Shown here piece by piece: positions 38,546 to 51,100 of a stretch of 64,000 bases of DNA. Position numbers and translations under genes: made by a program. Origin of the DNA: Loxodes magnus (lineage: Eukaryota > Ciliophora > Karyorelictea > Loxodida > Loxodidae); the NCBI GenBank assembly GCA_946699065.1, contig CAMPDV010001447.1, forward strand, positions 53,813 through 117,812, written 5' to 3'. Below the pieces are notes generated by a model. That model ran no database searches, had not been told where the DNA came from, and worked only from the letters and a program-made list of their open reading frames with translations. The stretch's first letter is position 1; each line of letters opens with the position of its first letter.

Positions 38546-40730
38546 TTTAATTAAATAGTAATAAAAAGTATTTAAATAAACTTGATATAAAGCAAGTCTA
38601 TTATTCTACCCCCTAGTAATCTTTTAAATCTTGAAAATATTTATTAAAAAATAATTTAATAAGTTTCATTGTATGAACTTTAAAATAATTAAAAAGGCTT
38701 TTTATAGAATTTTTTAATTTTTAAAGAAATAAAAAATATTTAACTACATAATAATTAAAAAAATATAATATAAAATTTTTTAATTCATTTTTTTCATATC
38801 ATTTACGAAATAAAAAATGCTGAAATAAGAATTTTAATAATGTTAATTTCTTAATAAAATTTGGTATCTTGACAAAATATTCACAATTTATAATTAAAGA
38901 ACTAAATGATTTTATATTAATTATATTAGCTATTTATTCTCTATAAGTTATAAAAGCATTTTTGATTTAAGAAATATAACTTAAACATATTTGTTATTTC
39001 TTCAAATAAATAAGAAATTTTTTTTATATCTCTATTAAGATATAAAGTTACAAATCATTTAAGTATATATTTTATAATAATAATTTTTATTTAAAATTAA
39101 ATATTTCAAATACAATGGAAAAATTAATACTTAATAAATAAGTCACTCTTTAATTTATTTTAGCTTGCCTCATTATAATAATATTGTTAATATATAGTTC
39201 CCAAACATATCTATATACTATATTTATATTCTATTTATTTTTAGTTTCTTAAATATTTAAAAAAAATTATATCTAAATAGGAATGTTGAAAATCTTTATG
39301 CTATGTATATATACATATAAAAAAAAGAAGAAATTTGTAATACTTTTTCTATCAAAGATTTATTAATAATTAAATCTTATTGCAAAAAACTCTATTTAAT
39401 TTAAAAAATGTAAATATTATTCTTTTATCAAATAAATTTAAGTAAGAAGATTAATATTTATATAACTTAATTTAGAAGGTATATTAAAATATTGTGAATA
39501 AATAGAATGAAATAATTAAAAACAATTAAGTAAAGTTTAAATAGAATTTAAATTAAATAATTAAAAAATGTAAAAGTATTAAGTTTGAATAGTTATTATA
39601 ATAATAACAGATTTAGTTCTTTATTTTGTATTCCTTTCTAAATCAATTAATATACTTTTCTTTTTTATATAAATCAAAAATTATAAAAGTTAAAGAAATT
39701 CTTATATGAATATTAAAATATATAAATAAAAGCTTTGAAGGGCTATAAGAAAAGATTCTTCATGATATAAAATGTATATTTTAACAAATATAATCTTTCA
39801 ATTTCTTGAGCTCAAACCCTGTTTATTACTCATATTTAAAGGTATAAGGTTTATCTGCTATATTTAAAAAATAACTAAAGTTTAAGATTAACTAATATTT
39901 TTGTGATATAACCTATAGTCTCGAATAATATACTAATATATATTAATTAAATGTTTGAAGATTATATTATTTTAATACTCCAGCATTTAAAAGGTCAGAA
40001 TTTACATGATATCTTTATTATCTTTGAAAGACTTATACAAAGAATATTTTAATTTACGACTTAATTTTATTTATGAAATATGAATGGTAATACCAAACTA
40101 AATATTTATTTCATAGTAATAAATTAAATTTGCATCATAATATAAACTTTTTTAACTTAAGAAAGCAAAAGCTTTTAAATTTGATAATGAAATGGTATTA
40201 AATTAAATTTTATTTGTACTATTTAGCATTTTAAGATTATAATCACTACATTTATTTAATTTCTTCTTTAAATCACACAAATTCCTTTTCTAAAATTTAT
40301 ATAAAATCTGTTTCATAAAATTTATTATAATGCATGGAATAAAATTTCCAGTATACTTATATCATAAAATATTAGTTTAAAGATCAAAATGAAATAATTT
40401 ATTTTTTAGATAATTGAGATTTATATTAATAACTTTATAATTTATTTTACTAATTACTAAATCTCTTTAAAATGTTTTCAAATTTGTTAGATTGAATATG
40501 TTCATTTGCCTTTTTTATAATTATAATTAAAATTTTTGAATGAAGATTTACTAGAATATTTAAAAAAATAATTAGATTTTAGTATTAAAATAATAGTAAT
40601 TCCTATTTCAATTAGATGTTATTTAATTAGTTACTGAATTTCAGTTTTTATTTAATTAATATTTTCCAAAATGTATATTTTGCAGCTAAATTACTGAATA
40701 CTTTAAATTCAATTGAAACAAAAAAATTTT
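38546..40730. other. AT-rich stretch, nothing recognised
   Basis: Low-complexity AT sequence on both strands. No motif-supported frame seen. Confidence 0.5.
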
Positions 40731-41204
40731 TCATACTAAATTTTCTAGTTGTTTGCACAACATACTCACACAATCGACACAGTCTGAAACTACTTCTTTC
40801 TTTATTTCAACAGTCTTATGACTAATTATGAATTTAGCTTCTCCCATTGTCTGATATTATTTATATTTATACTTTAACATTTTGTAAGAATAAGGCTTTA
40901 ACTCTTTCTTTAGTTTGATCCAATATCTACGACTTGAATGATAATACTTCTATGATATTTTAACAAAAAGCATTGCTTAATTTCTATTCCATTCATCGGC
41001 TAATAATGGTTTAAGTACATATAATAATCTTCGCTTTATTTGTTTTTCTGTCTTTATAATTTCTCCTTAGTGTATATTCTTATTGAGATGTCTAGCTATT
41101 TTAGTCCATCTATAATAGAAGTTGCGAAGTTTCATTTTGTCAATGACAAACTAATCTTCTTCATACGACCATTAATCTACAAGCTGTTTTAAGTTTTTAA
41201 TATT
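40731..41204 (-). CDS. Myb/SANT-like DNA-binding protein, 5' end unresolved
   Basis: A minus-strand frame without TGA runs from about 41204 to a TGA at 40731-40733 (157 residues). Near the start it reads 'WSYEEDQFVIDKMKL' followed by 'RWTKIARHLNK' and 'KQIKRRLLYVL', the pattern of a Myb repeat (W-x-x-E-E-D, W-x-x-I-A, recognition helix with R/K). A second weaker repeat follows ('LADEWNRNQAMLFVKISQKY', 'RRYWIKLKKEL'). A basic stretch 'KMLKYKYKQYQ' and a Cys-containing tail close it. All four Trp are TGG and TGA is the stop, unlike the MORN gene. No convincing ATG lies upstream; 'ctaaaattag' at about 41205-41214 could be a 3' splice site, so an upstream exon is likely. By family it would act as a nuclear transcription or chromatin factor. 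Confidence 0.68.
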
Positions 41205-42239
41205 CTAATTTTAGATTATTTAAATAAAATTAAATAATTAATTTAAACTAAAGTTTTAAATTAAATAAAACTAAATTAAATAGTTATACTTTAAATGTAT
41301 AAGCATTTCAACTATTCTTATAAAGATAAAAACTAACTACCAAAATTTATCTATTTATAGTTTAAGTTAAAGTAATTAGATATTCCTCATAAACTTAGTT
41401 ATCTTTATTAGTTATTTTATCTTAACTTTATATTAATTTAAGATACCAATCATTTAATACTCTTATAATATCACTAATTGAATTATCTTAATCAACTTAT
41501 TTTTTAATTTTCTAATTAATATTCCTTCTATCATCCTAAAATAATAATTAATATTCTTTAATCTAATAAATTTTAAAGTTTTTATTTATGCATAAATAAT
41601 AAAAAGTAAATGTTTAAATAGAATATTAGCTTATATATTCACTAGTTTATTCTAAATATTTTATTAACTAAATTCTAAGATTTAATTATTATACTTATAC
41701 CTTTATTAAATTAATTATATTATATTGCTAATATAGTTATTTAAATAGACTTTTTAAATTATTTATCTATTTTATTACATTTTATTTAAAGTTAAGAAAT
41801 TTAATTAAATCTATTTTCATTTAAATAGTAAAATAAATTAGTTTATAGAATAAAGTTAAAAATAATGAGAGTTGCATTATAGAAATATTTTATTTTACTT
41901 TTCTCAAGTAAAATAAAAGTTTCTTTATTTTAAATTTTGTAAATAAATAAAATTATAAAATAAATTTATTTAAGCATCTATAATCTTAATAATTGCTATT
42001 AATTTTACATTTTATGGTTTTATTTTAATTTTTAAATTAGCAAGTGTTAAGTTATGAGATAAGGATTATTTTATTAAATTAATATAATAAAAATTTTTAA
42101 TGAATAACTAGAAATGCTTAAAAATAATTAAATAAATAAAATAATTTTAAATTTAAGAGTTAACTTAGTCTTTGTATATTAGTTTATGTTTAAAATTAAT
42201 TTTTATTTTTTAAACCTTTAAATAAAATATTGACTTGAA
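41205..42239. other. AT-rich stretch, nothing recognised
   Basis: Very AT-rich with short direct word repeats of attaaat type. It may contain the missing 5' exon of the Myb-like gene, but none could be identified. Confidence 0.4.
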
Positions 42240-42730
42240 TAATAATAATATATAAATTTAAGTTTTCCTTTTTTAGATATTTCAACCCCATCCGGAAGAC
42301 AGCAGTTCATACTCCCTGCTGTTAAATAGAACTGTTTGGCAGCGAAAATTTTAGCGAGATTAGAACTCGGAATTTTCCATGTTAATCTTCCTCTCCTTTC
42401 CTGCTCTTGTCTTATCGCATCTTTCTTGAATTTATAAATTTATCCACTTGGACTGCAATACATTCGATTTAATCTTGCTTCTTCTTGATTCTTTCTTCGT
42501 TTTTCTTGGATCCAATAGTTCAATTTTTTCTGCTAGAATTTTTTACATTTCCGATATAAATGTCACAAGCTTCCACAAAAAAAAATATTTTTTTGTTAAT
42601 CTTTATTTACCTCTATTTTCTTTAAGGTTTTCTGATAATTTCTTCCTCAATCAGCATTGGATCACTTTTATGCTCTCTTATCTCCATTTGAAGTTGTAAT
42701 TTTGCAAGCTTTATTCTATTTTCTCTATTA
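42240..42730 (-). mobile_element. Zinc-knuckle element copy X, 3' half
   Basis: Inverted relative of the second half of copy A. The minus strand gives the C-terminal side of the knuckle (C-GSL-W-H-LYRK-C, TGA at the Trp), then 'RLNRMYCSPSGQIYKFKKDA', 'RRGRLTWKIPSSNLAKIF' and 'CCLPDGVEI'. The first knuckle Cys is lost next to A/T homopolymer runs. At 42377-42379 the Trp of 'LTWKI' is TGG where copy A has TGA (36813). It is separated from its 5' half by copy Y. Confidence 0.68.
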
Positions 42731-42734
42731 TTAT

Positions 42735-43680
42735 TGTCATTAAAATAGTAAAGTTTGGCAAATTTCGAGGATTTTCACCTTTTCATACCGTTCCCAGATT
42801 ATTCCGGGATTAAAAAAAGGTTTATAAATCTCTACTCCTCTCCCACACTCTTGTTCTTGTTGTCTCTAACTATGTCTTCCGTTAAGCAAAGGTTTCTTCC
42901 TATAAATATTTCCAAGCTAGTTCATGAATAGTCTCTCTCTAATTTTCCTTTGTTATAGTTGTCTCTTTTTCTTTTGCTAGGCTTGCTATTTCCTTTATTT
43001 TCTCCAATGCTGGTTCTTAAAGTTTAGAAATTACTCACATCTTCTTCATAGGTGTTTCTCCGAATTACAATAGTAGCACCTTTTAACTACTTTGATTGGC
43101 TTAGTCTTCTTCTTCTTGTCAATTATCTCTATCAGCATTGTATCACCTTTTACCTCATTAAGTTTCATTTACTGTTGCAGCTTCTCTTCTATTTCTCCAA
43201 GCTTGCTGCCAAACTCCATCTGTTTCTATTGCTAATTTTAGGATTAGTAGTTCTGACTCTGTGAATGTTCCAAAATGCACTTAATTCCTTTTCTTAAGAC
43301 CTAATTCTTGACACGATTTCCTCTTGCTTGTTCAGATTCTCCATTAGCCTGTCGTTGTCCTTCTTTAGTCTCTTGACATCTTCCTGGAGGTTTAGTACAA
43401 CTTGGATGAGCTGTTCCATGTTCATCTGGCAAGAAGGATTAAATTCCGACACCTCCTGGTGTAAAGTAGACTTTATCTGCTTTCTAGGCTTCTCTAGTGA
43501 AGTTGGTGTTTCAGTATGCTTGCTTTTCTGGGCCTTCTTCTATTCTTCTTGTTAAATTCCAGGTTGTTAATATTAAGAAAAAGGTTAAAGTTGTGAGGAA
43601 GACGACTACCAAGAAGTGGTTTCCTGCTTCCTCCCTTCCTTTTTAGCTTAGGAAGAGGTGGTATAGAAACCTTCCACCGT
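42735..43680 (-). mobile_element. Zinc-knuckle element copy Y, nested in copy X
   Basis: The minus strand opens at GTG 43675-43677 where copies A and X have ATG (V/M-E-G-F-Y-T). The frame runs through a Gln/Ser-rich region, 'EKPRKQIKSTLHQEVSEFNP', a coiled coil (VVLNLQEDVKRLKKDNDRL) and 'KELSAFWNIH'. After a frame change near 43235 it continues with 'KLGEIEEKLQQQMKL', a perfect CX2CX4HX4C knuckle at 43037-43078 (C-YY-C-NSEK-H-L-W-RR-C, TGA at Trp 43046-43048), a basic Gln/Lys-rich tail and 'KVKILEICQTLLF'. It is clearly diverged from A and X, which resemble each other. The lost ATG and frame change indicate an inactive copy. Confidence 0.7.
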
Positions 43681-43689
43681 TTTTTTATA

Positions 43690-44161
43690 ATTATATTCTA
43701 TTTACAATTTCTGTCTGCTTCTATTGCTAGCTTTAAGATTGGTTATTTTGATCTTATGAAATGTTTCAGAAAGCATTTAAATATTTTCCTGGGACATGAG
43801 TCTTGATTCGATTTCCTCTTCCTTGTTCAGATTCTCCATTAGTTTGTCATTGTCTTTTTTTAGCTACCTGACCTCTTCTAGAGGTTCAGTACTACTTTGA
43901 TGAACTATTCAATACTCATCTGGCTAGAAGGATTAAACTCTTAGACTCCTAGTGAAGAGCAAACTTCATCTGCTTCTTTGGTTTCTCTTATGAGGTCGAA
44001 GTTGTTGCATGTGCTGTCTTCTAAGCTTGTTTCTGTTCTCCAAGTTATTAAGTTTAAGAAAAAGGTTAGGGCTAAGGGAAAGAAGACTATGTAATATTGG
44101 AATCAGGTTTCCTCTTCAATTTTTTGGAGGTGGTATAGAAACCTCTTTTGAATTCTTCCAT
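43690..44161 (-). mobile_element. Zinc-knuckle element copy X, 5' half
   Basis: The minus strand starts ATG 44159-44161 (MEEFKRGFYTTSKKLKRKP), homologous to copy A from its first residue. Frameshifts follow, but the nucleotide match to copy A is clear through the coiled-coil region and 'EEIESRLMSQE', including TGA at 43766-43768 where copy Y has TGG. Homology stops at about 43690 in a word equivalent to aaatagaatagagaaaatag of copy A, and resumes at 42730 after copy Y. This places Y as an insertion into X. Confidence 0.68.
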
Positions 44162-47100
44162 TTTTTATTTTATTACATTGACGTGAATATATAATACCAA
44201 AATATTTTTTTAATGAAAATGCTAAGCTAATATAATTTTAATTTTTCAAAAAATGCTTATTATTCAAGTAGATTTTAAGTTTTAATAATAAATTATAAGA
44301 TGATGCATATATAGCACTTAAGGTACAATTTGCAATAAAATTGTTTCTCTTTTTTAATTAATAAAATGTTTATTTTTTATTCTTAAAAAAATTATAAAAA
44401 CTTACAATATGAAATAACTTAAATTTAGCATTTTATTACTAAGAACAATATTTAATAGTATAAAGTAATTTTAACTATTTATTTGTTTACTTTATATTAT
44501 TATTTCATTATAGCATAAATTTTGAGCACATATTTTAAAATTAATTGTTTTTACCAGCAATATAAAATTTTAATAATGTTAAAGTGAAAAATTTTTAATA
44601 TAAATAAAAAATCATAAAGCTTCATAAATATTTAAAATTTTTTATTTATAATTAAATCCAAATTTAGTCCTTTTATAAACTCTTAAGAAATTATTGATTT
44701 ATAAAATTATTTATAATTATATTAATTTATTTTCTAAATACATTAATTTTTTAAATAAATCAAAATCTTAAATTTAAACTAAAATTAGTCGACCCAATTA
44801 GATAAATTAAGAAAAGCTTAGAATCACAGATTATATTGTCTTTATAATAAAATAAATTACTCAAACTCTCTTTTTTTATTTATTTCTAATTAAAGGCTTT
44901 TAAGAGCAAATTATACCTTATTTTTTATATTTTTTTTAGATAAAGAAATTATTAAAATTTAGAATATCTAAGTTTTTAATTAATATAAATAAAATAATAA
45001 ATTATAATAATATTCTTAAATTTTCATTTATAATTTCCTGCTTATATTAAAACTAATAAAAATAAGCAAAACGTCCGTTTATTCATATATGTAAAATAAA
45101 AAATTTACAGATAAAAGGAAATTAACATATAAAATGATAAATGAAATAAGCTACACCAAAATTCCTGTTACAGATTAAATTTTATAGTACCTCAAAGCCT
45201 TTTATTATAATTGGAGGAATAATTAGGATAAAACATAACAGGAATTAAAATAATAGATAGATTTGCTTATTCTCTTATTTAGATGGCAGATAGCTTTCAT
45301 TGTTGAGAATCGATGTAGAAAATTTATAAAGTGAGATAGAAGTCTACTATGTTTTAATAGTGTCTAATAAATGTTTAATAAAACATAAAATTTATTTTAA
45401 ATATACACTTATTTCTTTAAATTATCTAAAATTAGAGTAAAACATAATTAAAACGTAAATTTCATAATAAAATTCTATCTATAGTTACTATAAAATTTTA
45501 TAAAATAGACGAGAAAGTTAGAGACTATAATGACTATAAATTAAAAATATTAAAAATAAGAGATAAAATAATAACTAACAAAAACTAAAGAAAATAATAA
45601 ATATTATAAAAGAAAAATAATATAAAGTAACGCATATCTATTCATTGTTAATTATATACATTTTAAGAGTTTTTATTTATTTAGTTAAAAATTATAAAAA
45701 ATAAAGTAAAATTAAATAAAAATTATGAAAAATGTATTTTTTAGTTTGGTAGCATGTAATAAATTAAGGATTATAGCTAAGAATAAAAATCTAAAATTTT
45801 AGGTTATATCATATCAATTTTTAATGTACCTCTGAGATTTATTTTAATAATTATCTTTTAAATAAATCAACTCAAATAGTAAAAGTTAAATTATATTAAT
45901 AAAGCATTTGCATATAAAGAAAATATGTTGTATGGCTTTATCTTTAATAGATTAAGTAAAGCTTTTACATAATTTAAAATTTAGAGTTAGTTAATTAAGA
46001 AATGTGTGTAGTTATAATTAATATAAACTCCTTATCCAATAAATTAGTATTACTATTATTTAAGTCATATTAGATTAATTGAAAAAATTAAAGTTCAAAT
46101 TATAAAGCTAAATTTTATGAAAAAATTTGTATTTTTCTCAAATTAATAGAAAAAATAATTTCTAAATAAATTTACAATCCAATCCTTAATACAAAGGTTA
46201 ATGAAGGAGATATGCAGTTTATAATATTTTTTAAACAATTTAAAGCATAAATTATTTTTAATCAGCATAATTTAAATAGCTCTTGTATTTAAGCAAGAAA
46301 CAAATCCTCAAGTTTAGAGAATTTAGATTGAAAGAAATATAGTTAAGCATTAAAAATAAAAAATGATAAAACTTAATAAAGTTGAAACATTTCGTTTTTA
46401 TGCTAAACAAAAAAATTATGCGAATTAAAATTAAAAAATAATAATTTTAGAAGGTATACAATCTCCATAAGATTTAAAATGATCTTCATAAATAAAAAAT
46501 TAAGTTATATGATAAAAAATTTCAAAATATATTTATACAAAAAGGATTATTTAAAGAAGAAAAATTTAGAAGAGATAGTCGACCAAGATATAAATTCTTA
46601 GCAATGAGGAGAACTACTTAAATACAAAATTTAATTGATCTCTGCATTAATTTAAAATGATTATCACATTTAAAAAGTTTTGGAGCTTTATTAATTTTAT
46701 AATAATTTCTAGATAAATGAGACAATTAAAATATTTTAAAGTTATTACCTTTAAGACAATTAAATAAAAATAGATAGCTGAATTTAAATTTTAGTAAAAA
46801 TAGGTACTACCAAATCCTTTAATTAAATTCATCAATTGATATAATAAAATTTATCAAATAAAAACATCTAAAAACTATAAAAGAGCATTTTTATCTAAAA
46901 CTTAGTTACATATTTAAAAGAAATTTCTCAATTTAAGTTTATAAAAGAATATAGGAATTAATGCTTATATAATTCAGGCAAATAATTAAAAGCAGAAAAG
47001 ATAATGCTCTTCCGATTTCTTACAATTTTCATAGAAAAAATAGAAAAAATAAAAGATAGTTCAAAATAAAATAATTCAAAATTTTTTTTTCTATTTAAAC

Positions 47101-47529
47101 TTTAAATATTTTAAGGTTCTTTTATTTAAGAATCATTATATTTTGGTTTTAAAGTCGAAAACAATTGGAACAATATGTGAAAAAAATTTCTAAATACAGA
47201 AACATTATTAAACTTATATAAAGTAAATTTTTATTTTGATTTGATTATTTTTCTTTTTTATATTTTAGAAGGTAAAAGGTCTCTAAAAGATGATATTTTT
47301 CAACTTTATGTAATAAAGATAAATGGTTATCTCAATTTAAAATTATTATTATGTTTTTATTTTTATGCCTCCTCAAAAATACGTTATAGGACTCAGATAT
47401 ATAAACAACTTAGAATTATATGGTGACAAAATTAAGCTAGTAAGTCAAAAGATAGAGTCAATTATTATTTAAGAATTATGAAATTTTAAGTCTAATAGAG
47501 AGTAAAAAGGTCTAAATATAATATAAATA
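44162..47529. other. AT-rich stretch, no supported gene
   Basis: Extremely AT-rich. Around 45110-45360 the plus strand has a somewhat richer open frame containing 'KPFIIIGGIIRI', faintly kelch-like, but a single motif in a permissive code is not enough to call it. Confidence 0.45.
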
Positions 47530-48132
47530 ATGAAATACTTCCAACTAACTAAAACTCAAAGAGAATTACAAAATAACGCAGGATTTGACATTGTCGAATA
47601 ATTAAAGGAAGAAGAGATATAAATTTATAAATGGATAATTAATAAAGGTAAACAAATCTTATAAAATTAGGTTATAATTATTGCCAACATCTTATATAGT
47701 TTTGTCTTTAAATAATTTTATATCCAAAAAGATAAAAATATTAAATAAAATAATGATTCTAGTCCCTAAACTAACTAATCTCATCTAAATATGCTTCATA
47801 AAATAAAAAAAAAGATATTTCTTAATAAATTTAATTATTTTAGTTTTAAAAAAATTTAAAGCAAATATGAGCTATAAAGTTAAGGATTTTAAAAATAAAT
47901 TTTGATGCAATCAATAAATATAGCAGGTTTAAGAAAAGATGCATAATAATTTATTTATTATTAAAGTTAAGACAAAAATTATTAGAAAAGCTTGTTTATT
48001 CTAAACTTAAGCATTATAATTTAATATAAAGAAATTAAAAGCAAATTAATAAATAAAAATACTAAAATCTCTTTATTTAACTTAGGCTTATTTTAGTTCT
48101 GTTAAGAGTTGTAAATAAGGATTTTTTATTGA
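47530..48132 (+). CDS. Possible 200-aa ORF, unrecognised
   Basis: ATG 47530 opens a frame of 200 codons ended by TGA 48130, with UAR as Gln. The first 45 residues (MKYFQLTKTQRELQNN, then 'FDIVEQLKEEEIQIYKW') have a protein-like mix and use codons with C and G. The rest is dominated by Ile/Asn/Lys/Gln as expected of AT-rich non-coding DNA. A GT at 47648 (aataaaggtaaac) could be a splice donor ending a first exon. No family recognised. A chance frame is quite possible. Confidence 0.22.
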
Positions 48133-51100
48133 TATAATCATAATCATAATATAGCATCATTATATATAATAAGTTTAAATAATTGTATACTGAATAATAA
48201 TTATAAGTTCCTTGCCATAATTTTTAAAGAGAACATTGCTTCTTTATGTTAAATAAATAAAATTGTTTATACATCTCATACACTTATATAATGTATTAAG
48301 TTTAAATATATATAGCACCTAAAAATAAATAAATTTGCTTCTTTATAGATTATAAGCAAGAATTATCTAAGCTTAAAATCCATTTCGTAAATCAGAATTT
48401 TCTTTGAGTATTTGAAGTTAAAAACTCATTTATATTAACATCATAAAATTTATATTTATGAAATCAAAATATTAAATATTAAACAGATCAAAGATAAAAT
48501 AGACATAATTAATGAGTTTTAATTTAAAGGAAATAGAAAAGTAAACTAGAAAAAAGCAGAATTTTTGCAGTTCTTTCATAAAGCATAAGTAATATATTTA
48601 TCTTTATTTATTATGAATATCTTAGTTCTTTTAGACATTTAAAATAAAAATATATGGATCTCTAGACTGCTAATTCATTTGGTTAATAGTTTTTAAATTA
48701 TATAATTAATTTAAATTTTATTAAATTTGCTGAATGAGCTAGAGTTCTTTAAAACTAGCTTGAATGGTTGGAAATATTAATGCTTTTAAATAAAAAATAA
48801 AAAATAAATATTAAAAAGATTTATTAGGGTTTTTAAGTCCTTAATTATTAATCTATAATTATAGCGAAATAATTATTTATTTTTGTCTATTAGTGCATTA
48901 AGAAAGAGCTATATGAAAAAAAGCTTTAAAAATATTCAGTTAATTTTATTTTTAATAAAATTTTCATTTAAAGCTTCTCTAGCTCACAATATTATTAATA
49001 GTAAGCATCAAAATCTTTTTTTCTTTCCCTATAGTTATTCTTTTCTTGATAAAATTCTGAAAAATATTGCTCGAACAGAAATTAGAAATATGAGAAAATA
49101 AAAAAGCAATAAATATATATAATGATAGTTCTTTATTAAATCTATTAAGCTTTCAGAATTAAAAGGACATTGAAGTTTAGTTGAATCTTAATAATTAATT
49201 AATAACTTAAAAATTATTAATTATATGATTGTATAATTTTATAATAAAACACTCTAAAATAAAATTCTTAAACTAATATACTTTGTTCTTTTATACGCCT
49301 TTATAATTTAAGCTTTTAGATTAGAATCAACCATTAATATATGGATGAATATAATTATTTTCTTTTTTAATTGAATTAAAGAATATTATGTAATCAGTGT
49401 ATAAAAGAAATTATATTTATAATATATAATGTTAATTAAATTTAAAGGACTTAAATTTAAAACTAAGAGTGTGGAAATAATAAACAAAGCTTATAAAATA
49501 AATAAACCATGTTGCTAGTATTTCCTTTTATTAATATAGCATAATATATTTCTCTTATTATTATTAAGTTACTTATTACACTTCCTTTAATTATAATTTT
49601 GTATGCCTTTTACCTTTTTTCCATAAGTCAATTATATCTACTTTAATTGTTTATCTTTATTTTAGTCTTTTAAATTATTAAAAATTACATTAACTTTAGT
49701 AGAAAAGCTTCAGAAAAAATTAATAATTTCTTTATATATTGACCTTACAATGAAATTTCATTAATTTATTATTATTTGTTTATTACTAAAATAAATTTTT
49801 TAAGCGAAAATACTAAAAAAAGATTTAATTTAAACCAAAAATTCCAAATTTTTATAAAAGGGGTTATGATTTAATTTATAATCTTAAAGATATGAGATTG
49901 TAATTAATTAATTTAAGAAAAGTTGTTTATAGATATTTTATTGCCAATTTTAGTTAAAAACTTTATGTTGGTTGTTTATCTAAATTAATAATGCTTATTT
50001 TCTAATAAATCTTTATTTAGGATATATAAGTTTTATATAAGCTCTAAGTTGATTTTAATTTTAGAGTTTGTTTGTTTCCTAAATAAACAAAAATTGTTAT
50101 GATATTTATAATATTTTATATCTTATGAGAAGATTTACTTTGACTTAAGATAAATTTAATAATAATTTTTCTAATTTTTATGCTTTTTAATTAATAAATA
50201 ACTTTTATAAAAATGAATCCTTTGAGTGTATTTAAATGGATTTAATAATGATATCATTAATATACTCTTTATCTACAATTTTATTTCCTTAATAAATTTT
50301 ACTAAATGCTTATAAAATAAATAAAACCTTAAAAAAGCATAAAGCTTGCTTATTCAATTTTCTTATATTTCATTTGTTAAAGTTAATTTTAGATTCTCAT
50401 TTATTAAGTTATCATAATAATTTTCTATTAATAACTTTCATATAATAATCTATAGCAATAGTTAAGTATAGAAGCTAGTAAATAGAAATTTTAAAGAACT
50501 GTAATAAGTTATTTAGAATTTAATCCTTTAAACTTTTAATATTAACTCGTCTTATAAAAGGGATTAAATTCTTGGGAAATGTATTTATTTTGACTTAACT
50601 TTTATGTATTTTTTAATTAATGTTCAAATTATTATTTAAATTCTAAAAATAAAGTTTTCTATCTTTATCTTAAATATTATATACAACAGGCTATTATAAG
50701 ATAAAAATGGTATAATGAAATAGTATTGGCAGATGATTGAAAGTGGGTGTTAGTTATTTGTATAAATTTTTTAATTAAATTTATTTATATTTTAGAGTTT
50801 TAATATTTAGAGTATTAAATAGAAAAAATTAATTTGTATTTTTAGTTTTAATGCTAAATATATTTAATTTAAGAGATTATAGAGTTGTATATTTAAGAAG
50901 ATAAAAGTATTTAGATATTTGTTTAAAATATTTTAGACATAGGTAGAAAAAAGCTTTTTAGAATCTAAAAATTAAAGATATATAATTAATTACAGAGGTT
51001 AAAATTTAGAGCTTTTGCATTCGCTTTTCAAAATTAACTAATTCCAATGCTTAAAAATTCTTATTCTTCACTTTATTTATTAACAATGTTTATAGGCTTT

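Larger units (their letters stand above)
35995..44161. repeat. Widely spaced inverted pair of the zinc-knuckle element
   Basis: Copy A (+, 35995-36975) and copy X (-, 42240-44161) are the most similar members of the family and face each other across about 5.3 kb containing the two tRNAs and the Myb-like gene. Matching ends include cagcagg...gatggggttgaaatatct and its complement near 42280. They could be independent insertions or arms of an inverted duplication; the intervening DNA shows no other symmetry. Confidence 0.6.

Noticed and set aside
42448..44194. Several plus-strand Leu/Phe-rich ORFs
   Set aside because: They are antisense shadows of the minus-strand zinc-knuckle copies X and Y.
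45109..45360. Plus-strand frame with a kelch-like 'FIIIGG' word
   Set aside because: One short motif without the rest of a blade is not enough.
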